Source of the DNA: Aphrocallistes beatrix
Taxonomy: Eukaryota > Porifera > Hexactinellida > Sceptrulophora > Aphrocallistidae
Direction: 5' to 3'
Length of the DNA: 64,000 bases
Assembly: GCA_963281255.1 (NCBI GenBank)
Contig: OY725490.1
Location: 620,001-684,000, forward strand
Shown: positions 9,958 to 20,867 of the stretch, in pieces
Position numbering within the stretch: position 1 is the stretch's first letter
Layout of the letters: the number at the start of each line of letters is the position of its first letter
Made by a program: the position numbers and the translations under genes
Notes under the pieces: generated by a model
The model's database searches: none
Seen by the model: the letters and a program-made list of their open reading frames with translations, nothing else
Told to the model about the DNA's origin: nothing

Positions 9958-10827
9958 ATGGCAGTAGCATTTCCCGATCCACAAACCTTTGACCATTTAA
10001 CAGCTGTTACGAAGAGAGGTAAAGCTCCTGGTGAACTCTACTGTCCTAGTGGTGTCGCTATAGACCCAGCCACTAACCACATATATGTTGCTGAGGGAAA
10101 TATATACCCTACTATTTTCACTAGAGTGTCTATATTTTCAGAGTCTGGTGAGTACTTAAAGAGCTACACTCACGAGTACATGAAATCATTATGGGGTATT
10201 GCCATCCACGGGAACAACCTGTATGTAACGGACTGTGAGGCACACGCTGTGTTCCACTTGAAAATAGAGGCTGACTTAAGTCTGGTGGGTAGAGTAGGGA
10301 GCAGAGGGTCAGGTTTCGGAGAGTTTGATGGTCCTCACCAACTCTCCATCTCTGCTAATGGAGATGTGTACATAGCTGATAGAAACAACAACAGAATCCA
10401 AATACTAGATAGCTCTCTACATCCGATAGGAGAAGTAACACATCCATCCATGTACAGACCTTGTGACGTAAAATTAACGACAGATGAGATGTACGTACTT
10501 TGTTCCGATGATTCTCCTTGCGTGCATGTATTCAATTATAACGGACTTAAGATGCGCTCTATAATCACACGTGGTGAAGGAATGCAGGTATCTAGATCAT
10601 TCTTCTTCTGTCTCGACACCAAAAAGACTTTAATTCTCAGCGATTCGGGTGCTCACCAAATCAAAATATTTTCAAATGAAGGAGCTCTCCTCCACACGAT
10701 CGGGGAACATGGACGCCAAGCAGGAATGTTTTATTTTCCTTATGGATTAGCTCTGACTTCAAATCTAAAATTAGTTAGTGTGTCCTCGAATGCAAAATAT
10801 GGACTTCAAATATTCTCTTCTCTTTAA
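9958..10827 (+). CDS. NHL-repeat protein (array copy 4)
   Basis: A 289-residue single-exon six-blade NHL protein beginning MAVAFPDPQTFDHL. It shares with copy 1 the long blade-1 loop (NIYPTIFTRVS) and the last blade (HGRQAGMFYFPYGLAL). Blade 3 reads GDVYIADRNNNRIQILDSS, the best conserved part of the family. Its DNA and promoter also match copy 1, making the two a recent pair even though copies 2 and 3 lie between them. Confidence 0.86.
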   Translation: MAVAFPDPQTFDHLTAVTKRGKAPGELYCPSGVAIDPATNHIYVAEGNIYPTIFTRVSIFSESGEYLKSYTHEYMKSLWGIAIHGNNLYVTDCEAHAVFHLKIEADLSLVGRVGSRGSGFGEFDGPHQLSISANGDVYIADRNNNRIQILDSSLHPIGEVTHPSMYRPCDVKLTTDEMYVLCSDDSPCVHVFNYNGLKMRSIITRGEGMQVSRSFFFCLDTKKTLILSDSGAHQIKIFSNEGALLHTIGEHGRQAGMFYFPYGLALTSNLKLVSVSSNAKYGLQIFSSL

Positions 10828-10944
10828 GTGTTGCTTCTGTCACTATTTGTTTGTGTTGCTTTAATTCCTAATTAAACTTTGCATTCTCTAGCTCTTTGCC
10901 TAAACCTAATTTGCCATTACTACTGCTTTAATATGGAGCTAAGC

Positions 10945-10996
10945 CAGGGTTTCATCCAGCTTTCCAAGGTCATACGCCTAAATGGATGAAAGCTTG
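10945..10996. mobile_element. Internally deleted hAT-type MITE
   Basis: About 52 bp, from CAGGGTTTCATCCAGC to GGATGAAAGCTTG, equal to the two ends of the element at 5558-5748 with the middle missing. It splits the conserved 3'-flank word ACTAAGGTCAC of NHL copy 4, and CTAAG is present on both sides. Confidence 0.65.
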
Positions 10997-11239
10997 ACCT
11001 AAGGTCACTTACTTCTATCACCAGCAATGGGAGTGTAGCACTGTTATGATATCACCTGACATATAGTCGTATTACCTTATTTACTTTTAAATTTCTTTCT
11101 TTTTTAAGTTAAGTCAACCTCGCTTATTCAAATTAAAGAGGTTAATTTGATATTAATGTTTCTGAAGTTTTGTGAAATTCATTTTGAACAGTTTCTAGAT
11201 TTTAAAAATCTCTATTTTAATCCCTATTATTATGTGAAT

Positions 11240-11619
11240 TTATGTCTCATGGCATAATTACATTCCTTATCAACAGACACGTCGCTATCTTCAGGATTAA
11301 CCTGATTAGATGCTACTGAATCACAGAGATAATCTGTGTGACTTATCTGCTCTCTGTGACACCAACACATTCCAGAGGAGATAGTTGTCAAAATAGAGAC
11401 ATGTGTGAACCAATCAGGAAGCAGAGACCTTTCTAAACTCAGTCCTACCTTCTCTCTCAGCCAATCAGAAGCAGTACAGGACCTGAAAGAACTACAGCTG
11501 CTAACTCTACTGTCAGCAGCTGTTGGAGACGGAGGCGTTTTGGGAGCAAGCAATGGCTGTGATTCTAATTCCAACTCTCAGCCTCGAATCACATACAAAA
11601 CAGTGTCTGGTGTGAATGG
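11240..11619 (+). pseudogene. V-ATPase subunit B 5'-end relic (leader and N-terminal codons)
   Basis: A leader with two CCAAT boxes (GTGAACCAATCAGGAAGC and AGCCAATCAGAAGCAG) leads into a reading frame ending [15 protein letters not shown], the conserved N-terminal motif of V-ATPase subunit B. The similarity stops at GTGTGAATGG (11619), and unrelated AT-rich sequence follows. No in-frame ATG is visible upstream. The block sits about 0.8 kb behind NHL copy 4 and recurs behind copies 5, 7, 9, 13, 15 and 17. Confidence 0.75.
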
Positions 11620-11654
11620 AGAAAATATTAATTCCTCTGTTTAACTCTTATCTC

Positions 11655-11950
11655 TAGTTACCATAGTTCAACAATGGCATTTACGTTTTTAGCTTACTAT
11701 GGAAGATCTCATAATCTTCTTCTTCCATCATAATTTCACCATGTTATGATATCACATTTCTTTACACTACTACCACTAACTCCTCCTATGCAACCTGATT
11801 AGTTATACGTAACAACACTGTGCTGTATTACAATGCAATAGTTGAAGATAAGAGATATTAGAACATTTTATTTGTCTTAGACTCAGTGTCTGTTATTGAG
11901 AACTTTGTTTATTTGCGTCAGTGCGTATAAGCAGCTAGAATTGCTCAGAT
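11655..11950 (+). repeat. Array flank block 'C' (TACCATAGTTCAAC ... AGTGTCTG)
   Basis: A block of about 290 bp found also at 14440-14745, 17145-17400, 53255-53405, 59060-59345 and 62795-63055, with fragments near 27265 and 36890. It is marked by CTCCTCCTATGCAACCTGA and TTTGTCTTAGACTCAGTGTC. It is non-coding and part of the duplicated unit. It probably derives from V-ATPase B intron or flank, since it directly follows the exon-1 relics. Confidence 0.65.
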
Positions 11951-12119
11951 TTGATAGGCGGACTCCTTTGAATCATTGATCATTAGAAGAGTTTACTATT
12001 AGAGAGGAGACACAGTATTTGTTAGACATGGTGCATTAGCTAGAATTCTTTTTCATACATTCTAAATCATTTCGATTCAATAACGAGCATTAGTGATAAT
12101 TTGTATATCCAGGTGTTAA

Positions 12120-12545
12120 GATTCTAACAAATGCTCTCCTATTCCAACGTGTTAATATATGAGATTCCACTTTGAAATCATCTTAGCCTTACCTCTTTGA
12201 TTTGGATGGAATATATTGCTATTAAGGTAGTAAGTTTCATTACTACATTATTTTCTGTAGATACGTCACTATGAAACAATTGAAAGTAGACTAGCACTAT
12301 CATGACTCCAACAAATTCCAACAGAGAGAACTGACAAACTAACTTGATTGATTAACCAATGAGGAGGCAGTAAACGATTCGAAATTCTCCCCTCAGCCAA
12401 TCAAAACGCAAGGTAGGAATACAGTCCTTAAAGAACTACAGCTACTCAACTCTTACTGTCAGTAACTGCTGATTGCTGTATATCTCAAATGAGTGAATTT
12501 TCTTGGAAAATTATATTTGCATAAATACATTCATCCTTACAATTA
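12120..12545 (+). repeat. Diverged flank block with V-ATPase-leader-like CCAAT region
   Basis: Matches 63415-63900. It contains GATTAACCAATGAGGAGGCA and CAGCCAATCAAAACGCA followed by GAACTACAGCTACTCAACTC, a diverged version of the V-ATPase B leader seen at 11400-11510. No coding relic follows. Confidence 0.55.
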
Positions 12546-12605
12546 AAACTCAATGTGTGTATAATGTATATATATATATATATATATTCATTATCACTAT
12601 ATATA

Positions 12606-12790
12606 TCACTATATAGTGACACAAATTGTGTCACTGAACAGATTCAGAATTCTAATATTAAACTGGATGAGACTGTTGATTGTAACATGATCCTTGTAAT
12701 TTCTGGTGTATTGTTCCAGTATAAAATAACTTTAGGAGACTCCTATTCATTCACAATACTATATTATTAGAGTCTTCAAAGTTAAGTAGA
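12606..12790 (+). promoter_or_regulatory. Promoter region of NHL copy 5, with palindromes
   Basis: Two overlapping palindromes, TCACTATATAGTGA (12606-12619) and AGTGACACAAATTGTGTCACT (12615-12635), lie about 85-115 bp upstream of TATAAAATAA (12720-12729). The ATG is 71 bp after the TATA box. A (TA)n tract precedes the palindromes at about 12566-12586. Confidence 0.65.
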
Positions 12791-13663
12791 ATGGCAATTG
12801 CATTTCCCGATCCACAGCCTGTGGACCATTTAACAGCTGTTGCGAAGAAAGGTAAAGCTCCTGGTGAACTCTGGTATCCTCGTGGTGTCGTTATAGACCC
12901 AGCCACTAACCACATATATGTAGCTGAGGGAAATATATTTGATAATTTCGCGAGAGTGTCCATATTTTCAGAGTGTGGTGAGTACTTAAACTGCTACACT
13001 CACGAGCACTTGAGAGCATTATGGGGTATCGCCATAGACGGAAACAACGTGTATGTAACCGACTGGGAGGTACACGCTGTGTTCCACTTGAAGATAGAGG
13101 CTGACTTCCGTCTGGTAGCTAGGTTAGGGAGCAGAGGGTCTGGTATCGGACAGTTTGATCAACCCCGCCAACTCTCCATCTCTACTAATGGAGATGTGTA
13201 CATTACTGATAGAAACAACGACAGAATCCAAATACTAGATAGCTCTCTACACCCGATAAGAGAGGTAACACATCCATCCATGCACAGACCTTGTGACGTA
13301 AAATTAACGACAGAAGAGATGTACGTACTTTGTTCCAAAGATTATCCTTGCATGCATGTATTTGATTATACCGGACATAAGATACGCTCAATAATCACAT
13401 GTGGTCATGGTGAAGTAATGCAGGCAACTCAACCGTTCTTCTTCTGCTTCGACACCAAAAAGGATTTAATTATTAGTGACTGTTTCTCTCACCAGATCAA
13501 GATATTCTCAAATGAAGGATCCCTCCTCCACACTATAGGAGAACCAGGACAGCAAGTAGGAATGTTTCACTATCCTCGTGGATTAGCTCTGATTTCAGAT
13601 CAAAACTTAGTCACTGTGTCTCATAGCGATAACTACAGCCTTCAAATATTTTCTTCTTTATAA
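12791..13663 (+). CDS. NHL-repeat protein (array copy 5)
   Basis: A 290-residue single-exon NHL propeller starting MAIAFPDPQPVDHL. Its distinguishing loop is CGHGEVMQATQPFFF between blades 4 and 5, two residues longer than in copies 1-4 and shared with copy 17. Blade 6 reads GMFHYPRGLALISD. The 3' flank (13664-14250) is nearly identical to that of copy 17 (61259-61845), showing recent exchange. All six blades are present and no cysteine pattern suggests secretion. Confidence 0.87.
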   Translation: MAIAFPDPQPVDHLTAVAKKGKAPGELWYPRGVVIDPATNHIYVAEGNIFDNFARVSIFSECGEYLNCYTHEHLRALWGIAIDGNNVYVTDWEVHAVFHLKIEADFRLVARLGSRGSGIGQFDQPRQLSISTNGDVYITDRNNDRIQILDSSLHPIREVTHPSMHRPCDVKLTTEEMYVLCSKDYPCMHVFDYTGHKIRSIITCGHGEVMQATQPFFFCFDTKKDLIISDCFSHQIKIFSNEGSLLHTIGEPGQQVGMFHYPRGLALISDQNLVTVSHSDNYSLQIFSSL

Positions 13664-14029
13664 GTGTTGTTTTTGTGTCATTATTTGTTTGTTTCTATTT
13701 GGTTCCTAATTAAATTTATATCTATCTCTTTCGATTTACGATGATTTGCCATTACTTCCATGTGTGGAACTAAGGTCACATAATACATCTCACTTCTATA
13801 TCCAGGAATGGCAGAGTGTAGCACTGATATTTTTATGTCACCTGATTTAATTTGAAATTATTTCTTTTTTAGTCAGGGCAAGTCAAGAACTGACATTAAA
13901 GCAAAATTCAACTTGAGTTCGGAAGAACGAAAAACTTCACTCAAATACATTAAAGAGGTTAATTTAATTTTGAACAGTTTCTGGGAATTTTATCTCTATT
14001 TGCTTCCTCACGTATTATGTCCAATTGCA

Positions 14030-14400
14030 TAACTACATTCCGTATCAACAGACACTTCGCTATCTTCAGGATGAACCTGATTAGGCGTTGCTAAATCACA
14101 GAGATAATCTGTGTGACATATCTGGTCTCTGTGACACCAACACATTCCAGAGGAGACAGCTGTCGAAATAGACACATGTGTGAACCAATCAGGAAGCAGA
14201 GACCTTTCTAATCTAAACTCAGTCCTACCTTCTCTCTCAGCCAATCAGAAGCAGTACAGGACCTGAATGAACTACAGCTGCTAGCTCATACTGTCAGCAG
14301 CTGTTGGAAACGGAGGCGTTTTGGGAGCAAGCAATTGCTGTGACTCTAATTCCATCTCTCATCCTCGAATCACATACAAGACAGTGTCCGGTGTGAATGG
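14030..14400 (+). pseudogene. V-ATPase subunit B 5'-end relic
   Basis: A second copy of the CCAAT leader plus N-terminal codons, with frame [12 protein letters not shown] ending at 14400. A CAG-to-CAT change replaces the conserved Gln of SQPR by His. As at 11619, homology stops at GTGTGAATGG and is followed by AGAAAATATTAATT, so both copies descend from the same truncated unit. Confidence 0.72.
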
Positions 14401-14439
14401 AGAAAATATTAATTCTTCTGTTTGACTCTTTTCTCTAGT

Positions 14440-15371
14440 TACCATAGTTCAACGTTTGCAATTACGTTTTTAGCTTACTATGGAAGATCTCATAATCTCC
14501 TTCTTCCATCATAATTACAACATGTTATGATATCACATGTCTTTACACTGCTACCACTAACTCCTCCTATGCAACCTGAGTAGTTACACGTAACAACACT
14601 GTGCTGTATTACAATGCAATAGTTGAAGATAAGAGAGATTAGAGCATTTTATTTGTCTTAGACTCAGTGTCTATTGTTGATAACTTTGTTCATTTACGTC
14701 AGCGCGTATAAGCGACTAGCATTATACAACTAAGTTCTATCTCTTTGGGTATATTTTTAATTAAGATTAGTGTGTCATATATTTGTATTATTGTTTGTCA
14801 ATTGTGGATGTTACTTACTGAACCCGGATAGGTGCGTACACTTAAGATGGACCCAATTCCGTTAATAACGGCAGTGCTATTCTATTTAGTTCCTAATCAA
14901 ACTTTGTTTTCCATCTATTTGTATTTAGACCTCATTTCCATTACTTCCTTATGGAACTATGGCAGATAACTACACCACACTTATATCACTAGGAGCACTG
15001 ATAATATCGAATTCTCTATTCCTGATACTACGTACAGCACTCACATAGTAATAGTCTCCTACTCTGTTACCCGTCTACAGACCTGAGGATACTGACAAGT
15101 GGTCTTTGACGTCATCAGAGGAGTATGTGCCACTGTGCCACCTGTTCGTAGAAGAAATGGTCTTATGTGGCATCTATCGAACTAAATTTGACATTGAAAT
15201 CTCTTCAGAAGAACAAATTATTTATTATACCATAATTTTGGAATGTGAAATCCAATATTTCTAGTCATTAGTTGCTATACAGAGACACAATTCTAATTCT
15301 GCAATGGAATAGGATTATTAATGATTACCATTCGTAACCCAATCCTTGTAATTCCTGGTGGACTGCCTCAA
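14440..15371 (+). repeat. Array flank blocks 'C' and 'D'
   Basis: Block C is at 14440-14745. Block D follows (CTAAGTTCTATCTCT, then TGGATGTTACTTACTGAACC, then CTCCTACTCTGTTACC) to the promoter of copy 6. Block D recurs at 18000-18616 and 59345-59790. The site ATACAACTAAGTTC near 14726 is the empty version of the site occupied by the element at 17414-17990. Confidence 0.65.
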
Positions 15372-15380
15372 TATAAATAA
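15372..15380 (+). promoter_or_regulatory. TATA box of NHL copy 6
   Basis: TATAAATAA with the CTGGTGGACTG variant upstream block. The spacing to the ATG is only 48 bp because about 22 bp of the usual leader between CATTCACAAT and GGTTGAGTAG is missing. Confidence 0.6.
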
Positions 15381-15419
15381 CCTTATGAGACTCCTGTTCA
15401 TTCACAATGGTTGAGTAGT

Positions 15420-16281
15420 ATGGCCGTAGCATTTCCCAACCAACAGCCAGTTGACCATTTAATAGCGGTTGCGAAGGAAGGTAAAGTTCCTGATGAACTC
15501 TGGTATCCTAATGGTGTCGCTATAGACCCAGTCACTAATCACATCTATGTCCCTGAGGGAGGTTTTATGTTCGCGAGAGTGTCTATATTTTCAGAGTCGG
15601 GCGAGTATCTAAACAGCTGCACTCACGAACACATGAATTCATTATGTGGTATCGCCATACACGAAAACAACCTGTATGTAACGGACTGGGAGGTTCACGC
15701 TGTGTTCCACTTGAAGATAGATGCTGGCTTCCGTCTGGTGGGTAAGCTAGGGAGCAGAGGGTCTGGTATCGGACAGTTTTATCATCCACGCCAACTCTCC
15801 ATTTCTACTAACGGAGATGTGTACATAGTTGATACAAACAACAACAGAATTCAAATCTTGGATAGCTCTCTTCATCCGATAAGAGAGCTAAGGCATCCAT
15901 CCATGCACGGACCTTCTGACGTAAAACTAACGACGGAAGAGATATACATATGTACTCAGTAATAATGATTCTCCTTGTATTCATGTATTTAATCATACCG
16001 GACATAAGATGCGCTCGCTAATCACATGTGGTAGAGGAATGCGAGTAACTAGCTCCTTCTTCTGTCTCGACACCAAAAAGAATTTAATTATCAACGATTT
16101 CTGTGCTCACCAGATTAAGATATTCTCAAACGAAGGATCTCTCCTCCATACGATAGGAGAATATGGAGACCAAATAGGAGTGTTTGATTATCCTCAAGGA
16201 TTAGCTCTAACTTCAAATCAAAACTTAGTTACTGTGTCTTGGAATGAGAACTACAGACTTCAAATATTTTTATCTCCATAA
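15420..16281 (+). pseudogene. NHL-repeat gene, frameshifted (array copy 6)
   Basis: Full-length homology to copies 7 and 9 (MAVAFPNQQPVDHL ...). A 4-bp insertion near 15945-15952 changes the expected EIYVLSN to EIYICTQ and a stop at 15960-15962. The remainder of blade 4 and blades 5-6 continue in another frame to 16281, ending YRLQIF. Together with the shortened leader this argues for a recently inactivated copy. The opened frame would code for only about 180 residues (three and a half blades). Confidence 0.8.
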
Positions 16282-17144
16282 GCGTTCTTTGTGTCATTAT
16301 TTGTATGTTTCGCTTTGGTTCCTAATTAAACTTTCTGATGTCTATTTCGTTTTGCCTAAACCAGAGTTGCACGCGGGACGAAACTTTTATCCGCAGCCCA
16401 GCCCGCGGCCCGCAACTAAATTATTCGGCCAGTAAGAAGCCCGCATAAATATTTTTGGCCCGCTTTGTTAGTTATTAACTATATATCGTATCTAATGCGT
16501 GAATGAGAATATAACTGGCATTCACTGTATTTCCATTTTCGGATGATTTGAGTCATAGCTGCTAAGGATCAAGAACATCTAGACACTACAAGCTTGTACA
16601 TAAGCTACGGCTGTAGTGTGAAATCCCATGATTACATTATCATGCGTCTAAATGCCATGATACCACGTGACCACTTTAATTCTCCACTTCAAAAGCCTCC
16701 TTGACACTTGGTTTCCGGCTCCATTCCTCCTTTCAAATCCAATCAATCTTTGTCTCTTCATCATATTTCACTTCTAAAAGCACTCACTTCTCACACATTG
16801 TACATACAACTTTTTACAATTCCACACCTACTGGTGAGGAACTCCTTCCAAACCTCAATTAGCATGCAACCCAGTGGAATTTGAGTGAATAGAATTCAGC
16901 ACATGTATCCATGGTTTACGTCTGTCTTGTCTAGATGAACTACTACCAGCACATCCCACAGATAACTCCGGGTCTAGGAGCTGCTTTCTACTCCCCGTCC
17001 GAATACCTGAACAAGCCAGCTGAGTTCCCCATCAGTTCCATTCGCCTCATCAACCCCTCTGGATTAAGGCAGTGGTTACCAACTTGGGATCCAAGGACTC
17101 CTCAGTGGTCCACAGAAAGTATCAGGTGGTCTACAGTTGTCAAA
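16282..17144. other. NHL flank remnants and unassigned sequence
   Basis: A short NHL 3' flank (to about 16350) is followed by a GC-rich fragment (16370-16455; GCCCGCGGCCCGCAACTAAA) that looks like the end of an unidentified repeat, then AT-rich sequence without recognisable genes apart from the exon-like ORF at 16935. Confidence 0.4.
16935..17065 (+). other. Exon-like open stretch, product not recognised
   Basis: Preceded by a plausible acceptor (TCTTGTCTAG) and GC-richer than its surroundings, it reads MNYYQHIPQITPGLGAAFYS, then PSEYLNKPAEFPISSIRLIN. Composition and codon use look like a real exon. Similarity seems to end near 'NPSG', after which low-quality sequence follows. I do not recognise the family. 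It could be a stray exon captured by duplication. Confidence 0.35.
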
Positions 17145-17400
17145 GTACCATAGTTCTACACTGGAATTTACATTCTTAGCTAGCTATGGAAGATCGCATA
17201 GCCTTCTTCTTCCATCATAACTACGACATTTTACGATATCACATGTCTTTACAAGGCTACCACTAACTCCTCCCATGCAACCTGAGTAGTTGCACGTAAC
17301 AGTACTGTGCTGTATTATAATGCAATAGTTGAAGATAAGAGAGATTATATATCATTTTGTTTGTCTTAGACTCAGTGTCTGTTGTTGAAAACGACTAGCC
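17145..17400 (+). repeat. Array flank block 'C'
   Basis: A further copy of the block described at 11655-11950, here following the exon-like ORF instead of a V-ATPase relic. Confidence 0.6.
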
Positions 17401-17413
17401 CTATAGTACAACT

Positions 17414-17990
17414 AGGGTTTTTAACCCAGGATTCCCGATCCCCGGATCCGACTTGTTTTAGCCGGGATTGAATCCCGGGATACTGATGATTAATGCAGTT
17501 TATATATCACACATATGTTGTAATGTCTATTGGTTTGTAAATACAGGGTTTCCCATGATTGGATGAAATAGTGATTCAATATATATAACACACTTTGATT
17601 AATATACTATACAAAGTTGTGATACTAATAATATGGTCAAATTGAACTTGCAAGGACCTTTCTGATGTATTATAAAAGTGTTTGTATGTGACTCTTACAC
17701 TTCAAATTTACAATATCTATATGATGGCTGAGAAAATCGTTTTGCAAAATTTTGCAGGTGCACCCATTTGGAAATATTTCAAGCGTTCCCTATGTGGGAA
17801 ATTAGCTCAGTGTAATCCATGTAGTAAACAATTTCCGTAATTCAAAAATAGTCTCGTTATATGCACGTTATATATACAAATACTAGCATACCAATTCTTA
17901 AAAATTACTAATCCCGGGATCCCGGAATTCAGAATTTGTCAATCCCGAAATCCCGGGATTGGAATTTTAGACCGGGATTAAAAACCCTAA
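17414..17990. mobile_element. hAT-type MITE (AGGGTTTTTAA ends), ~577 bp
   Basis: The ends AGGGTTTTTAACCCAGGATT and CGGGATTAAAAACCCTAA are inverted. Flanking 8-mers GTACAACT (17406-17413) and GTACGACT (17991-17998) differ at one base. The paralogous unoccupied site at about 14723 (TACAACTAAGTTC) confirms the insertion. Internal sequence includes repeated CCCGGGAT motifs and no transposase ORF. Confidence 0.8.
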
Positions 17991-17999
17991 GTACGACTA

Positions 18000-18616
18000 A
18001 GTTCTATTTCTGTGGGTATATTTTTATTTAAGATTAGTGTGTCATACATTTGTATTATTGTTTATCATTTGTGGATGTTACTCACCGAACCCGGATAGAT
18101 GCGTACACTTAAGATGGACTCAATACCGTACATGGCACCTTGCTATTCTATCTAGTTCCTAATCAAACCTCATTACCATTACTTCCATATGGAACTAAGG
18201 TACATAACTACATCACACTTCTATCTCTAGGAATGACAGAGTGTATCACTGATAGTATCGAATTCTCTATTCTTGATCCCATAGCACTCACATAGTAATA
18301 GTCTCCTACTCTGTTACCGTGTCTACAGACCTGAGGATACTGACAAGTGGTATCTGACGTCATCAGAGGAGCATGTATCACTGTGTCACCTGTTCATGGA
18401 AGAAATGGTCTTATGTAGCATCTATCGAACTAAATTTGACATTGAAATCTCTTCAGAAGAACAAATTATTTATTATATAATTTTGGAATGTGAAATCCAA
18501 TATTTCTAGTCATTAGTTGCTATACAGAGACACAATTCTAATTCTGCAATGGAATAGGATTATTAATGATTACCATTCGTAACCCAATCCTTGTAATTCC
18601 TGGTGGACTGTCTCAA
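18000..18616 (+). repeat. Array flank block 'D'
   Basis: Matches 14745-15371 almost end to end and leads into the promoter of copy 7, so copies 6 and 7 share both upstream units. Confidence 0.65.
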
Positions 18617-18687
18617 TATAAATAGCCTTATGAGACTCCTGTTCATTCACAATATTATCCTATTAGCAATCTTCCAAGTTGAGTAGA
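18617..18687 (+). promoter_or_regulatory. Core promoter and leader of NHL copy 7
   Basis: TATAAATAG is at 18617-18625, 71 bp before the ATG, preceded by TCCTGGTGGACTGTCTCAA. The leader contains TTCATTCACAATATTATCC. Confidence 0.65.
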
Positions 18688-19548
18688 ATGGCCGTAGCAT
18701 TTCCCAACTCACAGCCAGTAGACCACTTAACAGCTTTTGCGAAGGGAGGTAAAGGTGCTGGTAACCTCTGGTATCCTCATAGTGTCGCTATAGACCCAGC
18801 CACTAATCACATCTATGTCGCTGAAGGAGGTGTTATGTTCGCGAGAGTGTCTATATTTTCAGAGTCGGGCGAGTATCTGAACAGCTACACTCACGAACAC
18901 ATGGAATCATTATGGGGTATCGCCATACACGAAAACAACCTGTATGTAACGGACTGGGAGGAACACACTGTGTTCCACTTGAAGATAGATGCTGACTTCT
19001 GTCTGGTGGGTAAGCTAGGGAGCAGAGGGTCTGGTATCGGACAGTTTGATGGACCCCACCAACTCTCCATCTCTACTAACGGAGATGTGTACATAGCTGA
19101 TAGAAACAACAACAGAATTCAAATCTTGGATAACTCTCTTCATCCGATAAGAGAGCTAAGACATCCATCCATGCACAGACCTTGTGACGTAAAACTAACG
19201 ACAGAAGAGATATATGTACTCAGTAATCATGATTCTCCTTGCATTCATGTAATTGATCATTCCGGACATAATATACGGTCGCTAATCACATGTGGTAGAG
19301 GAATGCAAGTAACTAGCTCCTTCTTCTTCTGTCTCGACACCAAAAAGAATTTAATTATCAGCGATTACGGGGCTCACCAGATTAAAATATTCTCTAACGA
19401 AGGATCCCTCCTCCACACGATAGGGGAACATGGAGAGCAAGCAGGAATGTTTTATTATCCACAAGGATTATCCCTGATTTCAAATCTAAAAATAGTTACT
19501 GTATCCACTAACCTTGACTACATCCTTCAAATATTTTCTTCTCTATAA
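18688..19548 (+). CDS. NHL-repeat protein (array copy 7)
   Basis: A 286-residue single-exon NHL propeller and the only intact member of the subgroup that includes copies 6 and 9 (loop GGVMFARVS, then GRGMQVTSSFFF). Blade 5 reads LIISDYGAHQIKIF and blade 6 AGMFYYPQGLSL. The two broken relatives share more than 85 percent of visible residues with it, so this copy probably represents the ancestral function of the subgroup. Confidence 0.87.
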   Translation: MAVAFPNSQPVDHLTAFAKGGKGAGNLWYPHSVAIDPATNHIYVAEGGVMFARVSIFSESGEYLNSYTHEHMESLWGIAIHENNLYVTDWEEHTVFHLKIDADFCLVGKLGSRGSGIGQFDGPHQLSISTNGDVYIADRNNNRIQILDNSLHPIRELRHPSMHRPCDVKLTTEEIYVLSNHDSPCIHVIDHSGHNIRSLITCGRGMQVTSSFFFCLDTKKNLIISDYGAHQIKIFSNEGSLLHTIGEHGEQAGMFYYPQGLSLISNLKIVTVSTNLDYILQIFSSL

Positions 19549-20019
19549 GTGTTGTTTATGTCATTATTTGTTTGTTTCTCTTTTGTCCCTAATTAATGTT
19601 GTGATTTTATTTAAATTTAAATGCCATTATTTCCGATTCCAAATGGAGCTAAGGTCACATAGCTACATCTCACTTCTATCACCAGGAATGACAGTGTGCA
19701 GTACTGAAATTATTGTGTCACCTGATTTAATTTGAAATTATTACTTTTTAAGTCAGGCTAAGTCAAGAACTGACAGGAAACAAACTTAATCTCGCGTTCA
19801 GTAGGACGACAAACCTCACTCAATTAAATTAAAAAGGTTAATATAATTTTAAACAGGTTCTTGATTTTTGTTTCTCTAATTGCTTCATTACTTATCATGT
19901 CCCATAGCATACTCACATTCCTTTTGTACAGACATGTTGCTATCTTCAAGATGAACCTGATTAAGTCACAGAGATAGTATGTGTGACACAACACATTCCA
20001 GAGGTGACAGCTGTCAAAG

Positions 20020-20265
20020 TAGACACATGCGTGAACCAATCAGAAGCAGAGACCTTCTGGGAGCAAGCAATGGCTGTGACTTGTAATTCCATCTCTCAGC
20101 CTCGAATCTCATACAAAACAGTAATCGGTGTGAATATACAAATAATGTCTAAATAATCGTTATACAAATATAACAGAAGCGCCCTTGCGTTACCTCAAAG
20201 TATTTCCCTAAATTCACTGAGATTTTTACACTCAACATTGGCTGATGGATCATAGCGTTCAGGAC
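20020..20265 (+). pseudogene. V-ATPase subunit B 5' relic, decayed
   Basis: Relics of the exon coding SQPRISYKT (about 20050-20130) and of the following sequence ending in a frame like VNGGKDIWQ with a GTGAGG donor-like site (about 20195-20265). The two are separated by an unrelated AT-rich stretch, and several indels break the frame. Confidence 0.6.
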
Positions 20266-20559
20266 ATGTGTTGGAAGTGAATGGGGGCAAGGATATTTGG
20301 CAGGTGAGGAGATGAGTTCATATATTTTGACACCTCTTTAGCGGGAGGGAAAGATTGTTGAGCATAAACACAAAGGCATATTCTTGAGTCTAAAGGTTAA
20401 TAAATCTGCAGAGAATCAGTTTCAAACAAAGCTGAATGTCTCCTTCATAAATTTGCATTGCTGTACCCCAGTATACCAAGGCCAGACTTTACCAGACGGA
20501 TATATTTCTTTCTGAATATAATAAGTTTTGACGACTCATTTTCATATTTTCTTACCCAG

Positions 20560-20700
20560 ATACATTCTCCCCATTTTACCCAATTGAAATGTATAATAAA
20601 ATCTATCATCTCGAACTTTGAACAAATAAAAGTAAAATTATATCAAATGATGTCTAAATAATCCCGCAGATACGCTGTAGTGACTCCACTGGGTGCGTGC
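20560..20700. repeat. Array flank block 'F'
   Basis: Sequence around AAATAAAAGTAAAATTATAT and GATGTCTAAATAATCC recurs at 55795-55915 and 62100-62230, always downstream of a V-ATPase B 5' relic. It is non-coding. Confidence 0.5.
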
Positions 20701-20867
20701 AGCTCTATGCTCCTAAATAAAGTTGTAAAGTTGTTTTCCTCTTTTGTATTGATCTTATGCATTAAAATGAATGAAGAATAAACTCAATTAGATCCGATTT
20801 ATTACTCCATAGAAGGTTAGAAAAGATTTAGATCAATGTTTCATTGTCTAAGATTTGGAATTTTATA

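Noticed and set aside
11405-11644. Open frame as a functional small gene
   Set aside because: It is the V-ATPase B leader plus a truncated N-terminal stretch without an ATG, repeated in decayed form behind several NHL genes.
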